DNA of 64,000 nt from Pleomorphomonas carboxyditropha (GCF_002770725.1 NZ_NQVN01000008.1:124001-188000); one strand, 5' to 3'. Positions 18,807 through 29,716 are shown, numbered from the stretch's first letter. A program made the numbers and translations. The notes: generated by a model from the sequence alone, not told the origin.

Positions 18807-20100
18807 AGGGAGAATCGGCTTCCGCCGGTTCCTTGGGCTCGGGGGCCGGCACCACCGGCGTCTGCAGGATGGGATCGTCCGGCGACGGGGCTTCCGGCGG
18901 AATGGCGCCGCCGACCGGGGCGGTGGCATACATCTCGTAGGCCTCCTTCGGGTCATCCGGGCGCGACGGACGGATGCGCCAGCGCAGCGCGATGAAGGCG
19001 GCGAGCAGCAGTTCGACGATGGCCATGACCACGAACAGCGAGCCGTCGCCCCAGCTCTCCATGGCGAAGGAGGCGATCAGCGGCCCGAACACGGCGCCGA
19101 CGCCGTTGGCGAGCAGCACGCCGGTCGCCATCTCGACGTAGGCGGATTTTTCGGCGCGGTCGTAGGCGTGGGCGGCCGCCACCGAATAGCTGGTGAGCAC
19201 CACGGTTCCCAGCACGAAGGCCATGACGAACAGGCCGTTGCCGCCGAGCGGCAGCAGAACGGTGAGCAGGCTGGCGAGCGCCGACAGCACCATCACGCCG
19301 GCCAGCACCAGGCGGCGGTCATGGGCGTCGGACAATCGGCCGACCGGCCATTGCATCAGGGCGCCGCCGACCACGGCGATGGACAGGAAGATGGCCGCGC
19401 CGTTCGTCGACAGGCCGCGCCCGATGGCGAAGACGGTGACCAGCGACCAGAAGGCGCCGTTGGCGACGCCGATCATGAAGGTGCCGGTGAGGCCGACCGG
19501 CGCCATCTTCAGGAGGCGCAACGGCCGGAACTGCACGATGGCGATCGGCGCCGGCTGCGCCGAGGTGGTCAGCGCCACCGGCACCACGGCGAGCGACACC
19601 AGCAGCGAGGCCGTGGCGAACAATTCGAAATGCTGGATGGGCGCCAGCAGCACCATCAACTGGCCGACGGTGGTGGTAAGGAAGTTGACGACGATGTAGA
19701 CGCTCATGATCAGGCCGCGGTTGTCGTTGGTGGCGCGGTCGTTGAGCCAGCTTTCGATGATCAGGTAGAGGCCGGCGAGGCAGAAGCCGGTGATGGAGCG
19801 CGCGCCGATCCACACCAGCGGATCGACGACCATCGGATGGAGGAGCGTGGTAGCGGCGGCCAGCGACACCAGCGTCGAATAGGCGCGGATATGGCCGGCC
19901 CTCAGGATCAGGAAGGGGCAGGCGAGGCAGCCGACCACGAAGCCGAGATTGTAGGACGAGCCCATCAGGCCGATGATCACCGGCGTGAAGTGCTCGTGGA
20001 GGCCGCGTAGCGGGATCACCGTGCCCAGTAAGGCATTGCCGCACAAAAGGAAACCGATGCCGGTCAGCAGCGAGACGAGCGGAGCGAAAGTCTTGGACAA
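18805..20100 (-). CDS. MFS transporter (YcaD-like)
   Basis: Major facilitator superfamily carrier, 431 residues, with twelve predicted membrane segments. The signature between TM2 and TM3 is weak, but the conserved ITGFCLAGLYLIIESWLND segment is typical of the YcaD/UPF0226-like group of small-molecule exporters. The final ~55 residues are a hydrophilic, proline-rich tail (PPEAPSPDDP). The start is a TTG at 20100 with no clear ribosome site, so the exact N-terminus is uncertain. The stop codon is part of repeat copy 1. The substrate is unknown. Confidence 0.88.
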   Translation of the reverse strand: MSKTFAPLVSLLTGIGFLLCGNALLGTVIPLRGLHEHFTPVIIGLMGSSYNLGFVVGCLACPFLILRAGHIRAYSTLVSLAAATTLLHPMVVDPLVWIGARSITGFCLAGLYLIIESWLNDRATNDNRGLIMSVYIVVNFLTTTVGQLMVLLAPIQHFELFATASLLVSLAVVPVALTTSAQPAPIAIVQFRPLRLLKMAPVGLTGTFMIGVANGAFWSLVTVFAIGRGLSTNGAAIFLSIAVVGGALMQWPVGRLSDAHDRRLVLAGVMVLSALASLLTVLLPLGGNGLFVMAFVLGTVVLTSYSVAAAHAYDRAEKSAYVEMATGVLLANGVGAVFGPLIASFAMESWGDGSLFVVMAIVELLLAAFIALRWRIRPSRPDDPKEAYEMYATAPVGGAIPPEAPSPDDPILQTPVVPAPEPKEPAEADSP

Positions 20101-20315
20101 GGGATGAACTCGTGGGCAGGCGGAAAGACAGTGCGCCGGTCGATACCGGACATAATAGCCGCACAGATATCGGTCCGCCCGGCCTCTCGATGCGGAAGGT
20201 CGCGAACCTCTGCGGCGTTTCGATGAACTTTGTATTTTGAATCGGTTTGATGCAGTTCGTCTGGAAATGCAAGCGCCGCTCGGTCATATTCGGCGGGTTG
20301 TCGGGAGACTGCGAC

Positions 20316-20735
20316 ATGACGACGACAGCATGGGCAACGACCGACGGAACCTTCGACGACGGTGACGGGCATGGCCGGCCGGCAAGGGCCGAATTGTCCC
20401 GTCAGGGGCTCGCCATCGTTGCCGCCGACGGCGAGCGGATCGCGCTATGGAAGTCCGCCGAGCTCATACGCACGATGGGGCCGGACGGCTTCCGCATCGG
20501 CGCCCGCCGGCAGGCCGGAATATTCGTTTTCGATCCCGATACCGGCGGTGATCTGATCCGGGCGCTGGCCGTCATTCCCGACGCCGGCGCGCCGATGATG
20601 CCGCGCACGCTGGCAGGAACGATGGTGACGATCGTTATGATGGCGCTCGCCGCGCTGTTTGCTCTGGCCTGGGGATTCTTCTGGCTGATCGGATGGCTGT
20701 TCGAGGCCGGCTCGGGTCTGGGCACGGCCGGGTGA
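20316..20735 (+). CDS. Small membrane protein with PH-like N-terminal domain
   Basis: A 139-residue protein. The hydrophilic part (about 10-90) is strand-rich (RAELSRQGLAIVAADGERIA, RIGARRQAGIFVFDP). It resembles the DUF7092-type domain that precedes the protease in some membrane-bound M48 metallopeptidases. One hydrophobic segment follows (about 103-133, MVTIVMMALAALFALAWGFF). The protein then stops, with no HExxH peptidase part behind it, so it may be a truncated or free-standing relative. ATG 20316 has GGGAGA upstream. The family assignment is tentative; a real gene is likely from codon pattern and ribosome site. Confidence 0.65.
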   Translation: MTTTAWATTDGTFDDGDGHGRPARAELSRQGLAIVAADGERIALWKSAELIRTMGPDGFRIGARRQAGIFVFDPDTGGDLIRALAVIPDAGAPMMPRTLAGTMVTIVMMALAALFALAWGFFWLIGWLFEAGSGLGTAG

Positions 20736-20740
20736 GCGAG

Positions 20741-20780
20741 TCCATGCGGGCTCATGGGGAATCATGGCGAGTCATGCGGT
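20741..20780 (+). repeat. Four phased 10-bp tandem repeats
   Basis: TCCATGCGGG, CTCATGGGGA, ATCATGGCGA and GTCATGCGGT follow each other without gaps; all share TCATG or CCATG at the same position. One helical turn per unit would place each CATG on the same face of the DNA. The array runs straight into the palindrome at 20780-20798. Confidence 0.7.
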
Positions 20781-20798
20781 GTCCCGATGATCGGGACA
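20780..20798. promoter_or_regulatory. 19-bp perfect palindrome upstream of the MBL gene
   Basis: TGTCCCGAT-G-ATCGGGACA, nine-base arms around one central base, ending 25 bp before the GTG start. Its position and symmetry suit a dimeric repressor operator; no regulator gene is adjacent. Confidence 0.55.
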
Positions 20799-20823
20799 TG
20801 CCATGGCGACTTTGGAGGGTGGC

Positions 20824-21660
20824 GTGAACGTCGATCCGATCCGTGATTTCACGCCCGCCTATGGCGTCGCCGAACGGCTGGCCGCGGGTATCCGCCGCCT
20901 CACCGCCCGTAACGGCGGGCCGCTGACCTTTCGCGGCACCAACTGTTATCTTTTGGGCGACCGCGACATCACCGTGATCGACCCCGGCCCCGACGATGAT
21001 GCCCACCTGGCCGACCTCGTGGCGGTGGCCGGCGCCCCGATCCGCCGGATCGTCGTCACCCACGATCACGCCGACCATGCCGGCGCCGCGCGGCGACTGT
21101 CGGAAATGACCGGCGCCGAGATCGTCGGTTCGGCGTCAAACACCCGCTCGCTTTACCAGCCGGACAGGCTGCTTGCCGATGGTGAGACGGTGGCGACCGA
21201 AGCCGGCGACCTCCGGACCGTTGCCACGCCCGGCCACGCCGCCGGCCATCTCTCTTACGACCTTGCCGGTTCGGGGCTGCTGTTCTCGGGCGATCACGTC
21301 ATGGCCTGGTCGACCAGCGTCGTGGTGCCGCCCGATGGCCGCATGGCCGACTACATGGCCTCTCTCGACCGTCTCGCCGTCCTCGGCGCCCGCAGCTATC
21401 TGCCGGGGCACGGCGGTCCGGTGATCGACGGCCTGGCCCGCATTGACGAGCTGAAACGGCATCGCCAGGCGCGCGAGGCGGCCATCCTGCGGGCGCTCGA
21501 CAATGGCGAGCGGACCATCGGGGAGATCGTCTCGGCGGTTTACATCGGTCTCGACCCGGCGCTGGCCGGCGCGGCGGCGCTGTCGGTCACGGCGCATACC
21601 GATTGGCTGGAAGAGCGGGGCCTCGTGAGAAAGGTCGGTGAGCGGTTAAGTCGTTGGTAG
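20824..21660 (+). CDS. Metallo-beta-lactamase-fold hydrolase (LACTB2-like)
   Basis: MBL-fold metallohydrolase of the LACTB2 / hydroxyacylglutathione-hydrolase-like group, 278 residues. The zinc-binding motif is THDHADHAG. Other ligand positions are the His in PGHAAGHLSY, the Asp in LFSGDHVM and the His in LPGHGGPV. A C-terminal winged-helix-like part (EIVSAVYIGLDPALAGAAALS) is also typical of the group. GTG 20824 is preceded by GGAGGG and is preferred; ATG 20803 would add seven residues without a good ribosome site. The substrate is unknown; relatives include RNA-cleaving and thioester-cleaving enzymes. Confidence 0.9.
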   Translation: MNVDPIRDFTPAYGVAERLAAGIRRLTARNGGPLTFRGTNCYLLGDRDITVIDPGPDDDAHLADLVAVAGAPIRRIVVTHDHADHAGAARRLSEMTGAEIVGSASNTRSLYQPDRLLADGETVATEAGDLRTVATPGHAAGHLSYDLAGSGLLFSGDHVMAWSTSVVVPPDGRMADYMASLDRLAVLGARSYLPGHGGPVIDGLARIDELKRHRQAREAAILRALDNGERTIGEIVSAVYIGLDPALAGAAALSVTAHTDWLEERGLVRKVGERLSRW

Positions 21661-21666
21661 GCTAAA

Positions 21667-21766
21667 GCATCGGACCGAAAAGTGGAATCCGGTTTTCGGA
21701 AAATCCGATGCGACAATAAATAACTAGATCGTCATCTTGCGTCCGTAAGGACGCACGACGATCTAG
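21667..21766. repeat. Two-palindrome intergenic repeat, copy 2 (RIME-like)
   Basis: Palindrome A (21667-21711) differs from copy 1 at a single base. Hairpin B (21724-21766) has a 10-bp outer stem CTAGATCGTC/GACGATCTAG and inner GCGTCC/GGACGC. The TAG stop of the DUF1499 gene (21763-21765, minus) is inside the arm, and the T-rich TTATTTATT beyond B on the minus strand makes it a likely terminator. Confidence 0.88.
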
Positions 21767-22545
21767 TTTGCCGCCTGCCGCCGCGACACCTCGGCGAAGC
21801 GGGCGATGAAGTCGCCGACATGGCGGGCGTTTTCGCCGAGATCGGGCATGGCCACCCGGCTCAGCGAGCGGACGTCGATGCGGCTGCCGCCGTCGCCGGG
21901 ACGGATGCGCACGACGACATCCTCCTGCGTGCCGAGCACCAGCGAGCGGGCCTCCGCCTCGATGCGGCCGTTCGCCGCCTCGGTGTCCGGCTCTTCGGCC
22001 AGCCGGATCACCCAGCCGAGGTCGTCGACGGTCTGGCGGGCGAGGGCATAGGCCTCGACGGTGGAAAGGTCGGCCGCCTGCGTCGTCAGTTCGGGATAGG
22101 CGTCCTCCTGCAGGGCGGCCGCCTCGGCCGGCGCGGCGCGCAGGTCGATCGGCAGCGCCACCTGCGTGAAGCCGCTTGGCGCGGCCGGCGGGTCGTCGGG
22201 ATCGGTCGAGACGCTGTCGAGCGCCGGGTAGGCGATATAGGCGGTGGCGGCGCCGATCAGCGGCGAGAAGGCGGCGATGACCAGCAGCAGCGTGCCAAAG
22301 GCGCTGTTGGCCCCGTGCCGTCCCTCGCGCCACACGTCGCGCACCGTCACCGAAATCACGGCCAGCGCGGCGAGGCCGAGCAGCAGGCTGGCCGCGACGG
22401 CGGTGTACATGGTGGCGCTCGATATGAAGTCGAGGTGGCGGGAAGCGATCCCCACCACCATCACCATGAAGGCGAGGCTGGCCAGAAAGCGGGCAGGACG
22501 GGCGCCGCGGGCCGGTGGCAGCGGCAGCGGCGGCAGGCGGCTCAT
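21763..22545 (-). CDS. DUF1499 membrane protein
   Basis: A 260-residue protein with three N-terminal membrane segments (about 22-36, 42-68 and 85-107). They are followed by a soluble DUF1499 domain that begins at YPALDSVSTDPDDPPAA and ends near RFAEVSRRQAAN. It contains the conserved R-I-E-A-E-A and S-R-V-A/G-x-x-D-x-G patterns (NGRIEAEARSLVLG, SRVAMPDLGENARHV). Function is not established for the family. The start overlaps the stop of the upstream DnaJ-type gene by four bases (ATGA), so the two are translationally coupled. Confidence 0.9.
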   Translation of the reverse strand: MSRLPPLPLPPARGARPARFLASLAFMVMVVGIASRHLDFISSATMYTAVAASLLLGLAALAVISVTVRDVWREGRHGANSAFGTLLLVIAAFSPLIGAATAYIAYPALDSVSTDPDDPPAAPSGFTQVALPIDLRAAPAEAAALQEDAYPELTTQAADLSTVEAYALARQTVDDLGWVIRLAEEPDTEAANGRIEAEARSLVLGTQEDVVVRIRPGDGGSRIDVRSLSRVAMPDLGENARHVGDFIARFAEVSRRQAAN

Positions 22546-23540
22546 GAAGAGAATTCCGGTCCGCGCACGTCGTAGGGACGCACCTCGCGCCAGCGCTCCA
22601 TCAGCTTTTCGAGGCCGGCGTCGGCGCCGTCCGGCAGCACGATGCGCGGGGTGACGAAGATGTCGCCGCGGGCGCCCTTCTTGTCGGGCAGCCCCTTGCC
22701 GCGCAGCCGGAAGGCCTTCGAGCCGGTCACGCCGGCCGGGATGGTCATGTCGACGGCGCCCTCCAGCGTCGGCACCCGCACCTTGCCGCCCAGCACCGCC
22801 TCGTCGAGCGTGACCGGCAGGTCGAGGCGCAGATTGTAGCCGTCGGGGCGGAACAGGGCGTGCGGCTCGTAGACCAGAATGGCGATGGCGTCGCCCGGCG
22901 GCGTGCCGTTGCCGCCCTGGCCCTTGAGGCGGAGCTGCTGGCCCGGCTCGAAGCCGGCGGGAATCTTCGCGTCGAGCGACTTGCCGTTCGGCAGGGTGAT
23001 GCGCACCTTGCCCGAGCCGACGATGTCCTCGAGGCGGACGCGCGCCGTCACCATGACGTCGGCGCCCTTGTTTGGCGCGGCGCCGGCCGCGCCGGGACCG
23101 GCGGCGCCCGAAAATCCCTCGAAGCCGGAGAAGCCGCCGCCGCCGCCGCGCCGCCCGCCGCGCGCGCCGCCACGGGCAGCGCCGCTGGCGAAGTTGGCGA
23201 AGGCGTCGCCGAAGATGTCGTGCAGGATATCGTCGGTGGCGCGGCCGCCGGCTTGGCGGAAGCCGCCGCCGTTCATGCCGCCGGCGCCGCCGAAGCCCTC
23301 GAAACCGGTAAAGCGCTGCTTGCCTTCGGCGTCGATCTCGCCGGCGTCGAACTGGCGGCGCTTATCCTTGTCGCCGACGATCTCGTAGGCCGAATTGACC
23401 TCGGCGAAGCGTTCCTTGGAACGCGGGTCGTTCTTGTTGGCATCGGGGTGATGCTGCTTGGCGAGCTTGCGGTACGCCTTCTTGATCGTCGTTTCGTCCG
23501 CGCTCCTGGGCACGCCCAGGACCTCATACGGATCACGCAT
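22542..23540 (-). CDS. DnaJ-class (CbpA-type) co-chaperone
   Basis: J-domain protein of 332 residues. The J domain (1-70) carries the HPD motif in KQHHPDANKND. A glycine/phenylalanine-rich linker follows (about 75-155, many GGF/GFEGF units). Two C-terminal substrate-binding beta domains complete it (VMVTARVRLEDIVGSGKVRI; LPVTLDEAVLGGKVRVPTLE). The four CxxCxGxG zinc repeats of true DnaJ are absent, which puts it with CbpA/DnaJ-like proteins. It recruits DnaK. A good promoter on this strand lies at 23637-23663. It is co-transcribed with the DUF1499 gene. Confidence 0.93.
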   Translation of the reverse strand: MRDPYEVLGVPRSADETTIKKAYRKLAKQHHPDANKNDPRSKERFAEVNSAYEIVGDKDKRRQFDAGEIDAEGKQRFTGFEGFGGAGGMNGGGFRQAGGRATDDILHDIFGDAFANFASGAARGGARGGRRGGGGGFSGFEGFSGAAGPGAAGAAPNKGADVMVTARVRLEDIVGSGKVRITLPNGKSLDAKIPAGFEPGQQLRLKGQGGNGTPPGDAIAILVYEPHALFRPDGYNLRLDLPVTLDEAVLGGKVRVPTLEGAVDMTIPAGVTGSKAFRLRGKGLPDKKGARGDIFVTPRIVLPDGADAGLEKLMERWREVRPYDVRGPEFSS

Positions 23541-23636
23541 GCTGGTTGGCCCTCTTCAAATGGCTGGTGGCGCTCCGTGGCGCCAAGGTTCTGCCAAGCA
23601 TGTAATGCCCGATCACGTTCCGTTCCAGAGTGTGCC

Positions 23637-23663
23637 ATTATACGGGTCGGGCGGCTTTGACAA
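23637..23663 (-). promoter_or_regulatory. Promoter of the dnaJ-like operon
   Basis: On the minus strand TTGTCA (23658-23663) and a perfect TATAAT (23637-23642) are separated by 15 bp, leaving a leader of about 90 nt before the ATG. Confidence 0.5.
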
Positions 23664-23700
23664 AATCTTTTCAGGGGATCGCGTAGGAGGTTGTCGCCGG

Positions 23701-23722
23701 CCGGCATGTGGCTATATGCCGG
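23701..23722 (+). promoter_or_regulatory. Hairpin and possible pdxH promoter
   Basis: CCGGCAT-N8-ATGCCGG inverted repeat. TTGTCG (23691-23696) and TATATG (23713-23718) with 16 bp between them could be a promoter overlapping this dyad, 60 bp before pdxH. Confidence 0.35.
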
Positions 23723-23781
23723 GCTGACACTTGCCCGAATCTGGCCGATGGCCAACCGGCATGACGAGGCGCCGACGAGAG

Positions 23782-24390
23782 ATGTCCAGTTCCGAGCCCG
23801 ATTTCACCCAAGCCTCCGAGCCCTACCAGCTTTTCGTCAGCTGGATGAAGGAGGCCGAGAAGAGCGAGCCGAACGACCCCAACGCCATGGCGGTCGCCAC
23901 CGTCGACGAGGACGGACTGCCGGACGCGCGCATGGTGCTGCTGAAGGGCTTCGACGAGCGCGGCTTCGTCTTCTACACCAACTTCGGCTCCGCCAAGGGC
24001 GAGCAGATCCTGAAGAGCGGCAAGGCGGCGCTGCTGTTCCACTGGAAGAGCCTCAAGCGGCAGGTGCGGGTGCGCGGCACCGTCTCCGAGGTGGCGAAGG
24101 AGGAGGCGGACGCCTATTTCCAGAGCCGCGACCGCGGCAGCCGCATCGGCGCCTGGGCTTCCAAGCAGTCGCGCCCGCTCGAAAGCCGCTTCGCGCTTGA
24201 GAAGGCGGTGGCCGAATGGGGGCTCAAGTTCGGCATCGGCGCGGTGCCGCGGCCCGATTACTGGTCGGGCCTGCGCGTGTCGCCGACGGCCATCGAATTC
24301 TGGCGCGACGGACTGTTCCGCCTGCACGACCGCGTCCGCTTCCTGCCCGACGGCAACGGCGGCTGGACGCGCACCCGCCTTTACCCCTGA
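23782..24390 (+). CDS. pdxH: Pyridoxamine 5'-phosphate oxidase
   Basis: FMN enzyme that makes pyridoxal 5'-phosphate from pyridoxamine or pyridoxine phosphate. The 202-residue protein has the FMN-binding [19 protein letters not shown] and [19 protein letters not shown]. Substrate residues lie in [16 protein letters not shown], and the C-terminal [14 protein letters not shown] plus the final RLYP is the family ending. ATG 23782 gives the normal length; in-frame ATGs at 23761 and 23731 lack ribosome sites. xseB follows 20 bp downstream. Confidence 0.95.
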   Translation: MSSSEPDFTQASEPYQLFVSWMKEAEKSEPNDPNAMAVATVDEDGLPDARMVLLKGFDERGFVFYTNFGSAKGEQILKSGKAALLFHWKSLKRQVRVRGTVSEVAKEEADAYFQSRDRGSRIGAWASKQSRPLESRFALEKAVAEWGLKFGIGAVPRPDYWSGLRVSPTAIEFWRDGLFRLHDRVRFLPDGNGGWTRTRLYP

Positions 24391-24410
24391 CCGACAAAAG
24401 GTTGCCGACA

Positions 24411-24656
24411 ATGACCAACGCTTCCGACGTCAGCGCCCTCAGCTTCGAGCAGGCCTTGAAAGAACTCGAGGGCATCGTTGCCCGGCTCGAGCAGGGCTCG
24501 GTGCCCCTCGAGGAGAGCATCTCCATCTACGAGCGCGGCGACGCGCTGCGCAAGCACTGCGACGGCCTGCTGAAGGCGGCCGAGGCCAAGGTGGAGAAGA
24601 TCCGCGTCGCCGGCGACGGCTCGGCCGCCGGCGTCGAGCCGCTCGACCGCGAATGA
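24411..24656 (+). CDS. xseB: Exodeoxyribonuclease VII small subunit
   Basis: Small subunit of ExoVII, which degrades single-stranded DNA in both directions. The 81 residues carry the complete family core [40 protein letters not shown] and [16 protein letters not shown] lies ten bases before the ATG. xseB followed by a histone-deacetylase-like gene or dxs is common in this order; here dxs follows after a 168-bp gap. The large subunit gene xseA is not in the window. Confidence 0.95.
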   Translation: MTNASDVSALSFEQALKELEGIVARLEQGSVPLEESISIYERGDALRKHCDGLLKAAEAKVEKIRVAGDGSAAGVEPLDRE

Positions 24657-24699
24657 CCACCTCCGATTGCGGCCTGTTTGGAAACCACGGCTGATTCCA

Positions 24700-24824
24700 A
24701 AATGCATTTCGTGCATTTGCCTCAATTGGGGGCGATAAAGGGCGGCTTGCGAATTGAAGAGACTGCGATTGACTGGTATCTGGGTATGAGGGATTTTCCC
24801 TCGTAGTTTCACGGATTTTTTGGA
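24700..24824 (+). promoter_or_regulatory. dxs upstream region with two dyads
   Basis: AAATGCA-TTTCG-TGCATTT (24700-24718) could end the pdxH-xseB transcript. GAGGGA-TTT-TCCCTC (24788-24802) sits just before dxs. A weak promoter TTGAAG-N17-TATCTG (24754-24782) lies between them. Confidence 0.35.
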
Positions 24825-26747
24825 TTGCCGCGTCCCGCCACTCCGCTCCTCGACAAGGTATCGTCGCCTGACGACCTCAAGGTGCTGTCGGTTGCCGAGC
24901 TCGAACAGCTCGCCGCCGAGGTGCGTGCCGAGATGATCGACGCGGTGTCGGCGACCGGCGGCCATCTGGGGGCCGGACTGGGCGTCGTCGAACTGACGGT
25001 GGCGCTGCACGCCGTGTTCGATACCCCGCGCGACCGCCTGATCTGGGACGTCGGCCACCAGGCCTATCCGCACAAGATCCTGACCGGCCGGCGCGCCGAT
25101 ATCCGCACGCTGCGCCAGGGCGGCGGCCTTTCCGGCTTTACCCGCCGCGCCGAGAGCGCCTACGATCCGTTCGGCGCCGGACATTCGTCGACCTCGGTGT
25201 CGGCCGGTCTCGGCATGGCCGTGGCGCGCGACTTGAAGGGCGGCGACAACCAGGTGATCGCCGTCATCGGCGATGGCGCCATGTCGGCCGGCATGGCCTA
25301 CGAGGCGATGAACAACGCCGGCGCCATGGACAGCCGCCTGGTCGTCATCCTCAACGACAACGACATGTCGATCGCCCCGCCGACCGGCGCCATGAGCGCC
25401 TATCTGGCGCGCCTCGTCTCCGGCCCGACCTATCTGACGCTGCGCGAGGCGATGAAGCAGCTCGCCTTCAACCTGCCGCGCGGCCTCCGGCAGAAGGCGC
25501 AGCGGGCGGAGGAATATGCGCGCGGCTTCCTGACCGGCGGCACGCTGTTCGAGGAGCTCGGCTTCTACTACGTCGGCCCCATCGACGGCCACAATCTCGC
25601 CCACCTCCTGCCGGTGCTGCGCAACGTCCGCAACGCCAAGGACGGGCCGGTGCTGCTGCACGTCGTCACCAAGAAGGGCAAGGGCTATCCGCCGGCCGAG
25701 GCGGCCGCCGACAAGTATCACGGCGTCAACCGGTTCGACGTGGTGACCGGCGCCCAGGTGAAGCCCAAGGCCAATGCGCCGACCTACACGCAGGTGTTCG
25801 GCGAGACGCTGGTCGACGAGGGACGGCGCGACGATCGCATCGTCGGCATCACCGCCGCCATGCCGGCCGGCACTGGGCTCGACCTGTTCGCGAAGGCCTT
25901 CCCCGACCGCATGTTCGATGTCGGCATTGCCGAGCAGCATGCCGTCACCTTCGCGGCGGGCATGGCGACCGAGGGCATGAAGCCCTTCTGCGCCATCTAT
26001 TCCACCTTCCTGCAGCGCGCCTACGACCAGGTGGTGCACGACGTCGCCCTGCAGAACCTTCCCGTCCGCCTGCCGATCGACCGGGCCGGCTTCGTCGGCG
26101 CCGACGGTGCGACGCATGCCGGCGCCTTCGATACCGCCTTTCTCGCCTGCCTGCCCAACATGGTGGTGATGGCGCCCGGCGACGAGGCGGAGCTCAGAAA
26201 CATGGTGGCGACGGCGGTCGCCTACGACGACGGCCCCATTGCCTTCCGCTATCCACGCGGCGAGGGCGTCGGCGTCGATCTGCCGGCCCGCGGCCAGCCG
26301 CTCGAGATCGGCCGCGGCCGCATCGTCGCCGAGGGCGGCAAGGTGGCGATCCTGTCCTTCGGCACCCGTCTCGCCGAGGCGCTGAAGGCGGCCGAGGAGC
26401 TTGCCGCTTTCGGCCTGCCGGCCACGGTGGCCGATGCGCGCTTCGCCAAGCCGCTCGACCGCGACCTGATCCGCCAGCTCGCCGCCCACCACGAGCTGCT
26501 GATCGCCGTCGAGGAAGGCTCGACCGGCGGCTTCGGCAGCCAGGTGGCCCAGGCGCTGATCGACGACGGCCGTTTCGACCGTGGCTTCCGGTTCCGGGCG
26601 CTGACGCTGCCGGACGCCTTCGTCGATCACGACAAGCCGGAGCGCATGTATGCCGCCGCCGGCCTCGACGCGCACGGCATCGTCCAGGCGGCGCTCGCCG
26701 CGCTCGGGCGGAACCGGATCGAGCTCGCCGGCGTGGTCGGCAAGTAG
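24825..26747 (+). CDS. dxs: 1-deoxy-D-xylulose-5-phosphate synthase
   Basis: First enzyme of the MEP isoprenoid pathway; thiamine-diphosphate dependent, joins pyruvate and glyceraldehyde 3-phosphate. The 640 residues show His47 in [10 protein letters not shown] and [15 protein letters not shown]. The ThDP/Mg motif is [18 protein letters not shown] (about 148) ending in NDNDMSI, and the transketolase-type Glu is in [17 protein letters not shown]. The start is a TTG at 24825 ([12 protein letters not shown]), which matches the usual N-terminus PLLD-V. No ATG fits. The tlyA gene that normally lies downstream is instead on the other strand upstream. Confidence 0.96.
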   Translation: MPRPATPLLDKVSSPDDLKVLSVAELEQLAAEVRAEMIDAVSATGGHLGAGLGVVELTVALHAVFDTPRDRLIWDVGHQAYPHKILTGRRADIRTLRQGGGLSGFTRRAESAYDPFGAGHSSTSVSAGLGMAVARDLKGGDNQVIAVIGDGAMSAGMAYEAMNNAGAMDSRLVVILNDNDMSIAPPTGAMSAYLARLVSGPTYLTLREAMKQLAFNLPRGLRQKAQRAEEYARGFLTGGTLFEELGFYYVGPIDGHNLAHLLPVLRNVRNAKDGPVLLHVVTKKGKGYPPAEAAADKYHGVNRFDVVTGAQVKPKANAPTYTQVFGETLVDEGRRDDRIVGITAAMPAGTGLDLFAKAFPDRMFDVGIAEQHAVTFAAGMATEGMKPFCAIYSTFLQRAYDQVVHDVALQNLPVRLPIDRAGFVGADGATHAGAFDTAFLACLPNMVVMAPGDEAELRNMVATAVAYDDGPIAFRYPRGEGVGVDLPARGQPLEIGRGRIVAEGGKVAILSFGTRLAEALKAAEELAAFGLPATVADARFAKPLDRDLIRQLAAHHELLIAVEEGSTGGFGSQVAQALIDDGRFDRGFRFRALTLPDAFVDHDKPERMYAAAGLDAHGIVQAALAALGRNRIELAGVVGK

Positions 26748-26769
26748 GGCCGGGACGGCGAGGGCACTC

Positions 26770-26862
26770 CGCGGGAAAACGCGACTGGGTTTTCCGCGAA
26801 AATGATGCGACAACAAGGAAGTAGAGCGACGCTTGGCGTTCGCCGCAACGCGCGTGGCTCTC
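26770..26862. repeat. Degenerate two-palindrome repeat, copy 3
   Basis: The same A-then-B architecture as copies 1 and 2 but with diverged sequence. A: CGCGGGAAAAC/GTTTTCCGCG (26770-26798). B: AGAGCGACGC/GCGTGGCTCT with inner GCGTT/AACGC (26823-26861). It sits between dxs and the GNAT gene, both on the plus strand. Confidence 0.6.
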
Positions 26863-26875
26863 GGGGGGACGGGGC

Positions 26876-27580
26876 ATGAATGCTCGGGAATTGGACGGCC
26901 ACAAGGATCCGGTCGGGCCGGTGGTCGAGGGCTGGACGCCGCGGCTGCGCCCGTCGCGGACCGTGCTGGAAGGCCGGACGGTGCGGCTGGAGCCGCTGTC
27001 GGTCGCTCACGTTTCCGACCTGTTCGCCGCCTATTCCACCGATGCCGGCGGCCGCATGTGGACCTACCTGTCCGTCGGTCCCTTCGCGAGCGAGACCGAT
27101 TTCGCCGTCTGGATCGGCTCGATTGTCGCGTCGGAGGATCCGCTGTTCTTCGCCGCGCTGGACAAGGCGAGCGGCCGGGCGGTCGGCATCGTCTCCTATC
27201 TCCGCATCGATCCGGCCAACGGCTCCATCGAGGTCGGCTGGGTGACCTGGTCGCCGCTGATGCAGCGGTCGGCCATTTCCACCGAAGCGCAATACCTGCT
27301 GATGAAGCACGCCTTCGAGGACCTCGGCTATCGCCGCTACGAATGGAAGTGCAACGCCCTCAACGCGCCGTCGATGAAGGCGGCCGAACGGCTCGGGTTC
27401 ACCTACGAAGGCACCTTCCGCCAGGCCGTCATCGTCAAGGGACGCAACCGTGATACCGCCTGGTTCTCGGTGATCGACGGGGAATGGCCGGCGGTGAAGG
27501 CGTCCCTGGAGGCCTGGCTGAAGCCGGACAACTTCGATGCCGGCGGGCGGCAGAGACGGCGGCTCGAGGATTTCAGATAG
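26876..27580 (+). CDS. GNAT-family acetyltransferase (RimJ/RimL-like)
   Basis: Acetyltransferase of 234 residues of the RimJ/RimL type, which acetylates protein N-termini or small molecules. Visible family elements are LEGRTVRLEPLSVAHVSDLF at the start of the fold (about 31-50), the central SIEVGWVTWSPLMQRSAIST, and the motif B region KCNALNAPSMKAAERLGFTYEGTF, where Asn/Ser-x-x-Ala-x-x-x-Gly-Phe is typical. The substrate is unknown. The long N-terminal extension of about 25 residues is a common feature of this subgroup. Confidence 0.88.
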   Translation: MNARELDGHKDPVGPVVEGWTPRLRPSRTVLEGRTVRLEPLSVAHVSDLFAAYSTDAGGRMWTYLSVGPFASETDFAVWIGSIVASEDPLFFAALDKASGRAVGIVSYLRIDPANGSIEVGWVTWSPLMQRSAISTEAQYLLMKHAFEDLGYRRYEWKCNALNAPSMKAAERLGFTYEGTFRQAVIVKGRNRDTAWFSVIDGEWPAVKASLEAWLKPDNFDAGGRQRRRLEDFR

Positions 27581-27649
27581 CGTTTGCCGCAGCGTCGCCG
27601 TCGGCGCCTGTCGCCCGGCGATGGACATTCATTCAGGAGACCAGTCGTC

Positions 27650-29602
<1,953 letters not shown>

Positions 29603-29716
29603 GCGTCCAACGGTGGGATGTTCATTTCCGGTATTGCCGGCATAAGAGTGCTTGTAGTCTGCGCCGCCGGTCCATCGGGATCGGCGACGCTGGCAGTGCC
29701 GACGCCAGAGAGGCGG

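Noticed and set aside
17764-20010. 748-codon plus-strand frame opposite tlyA and the MFS gene
   Set aside because: Runs through two recognisable minus-strand genes and a repeat; composition is low-complexity Asp/His/Arg/Gly.
20741-20780. CRISPR array
   Set aside because: The repeats are 10 bp without spacers and no cas genes are in the window.
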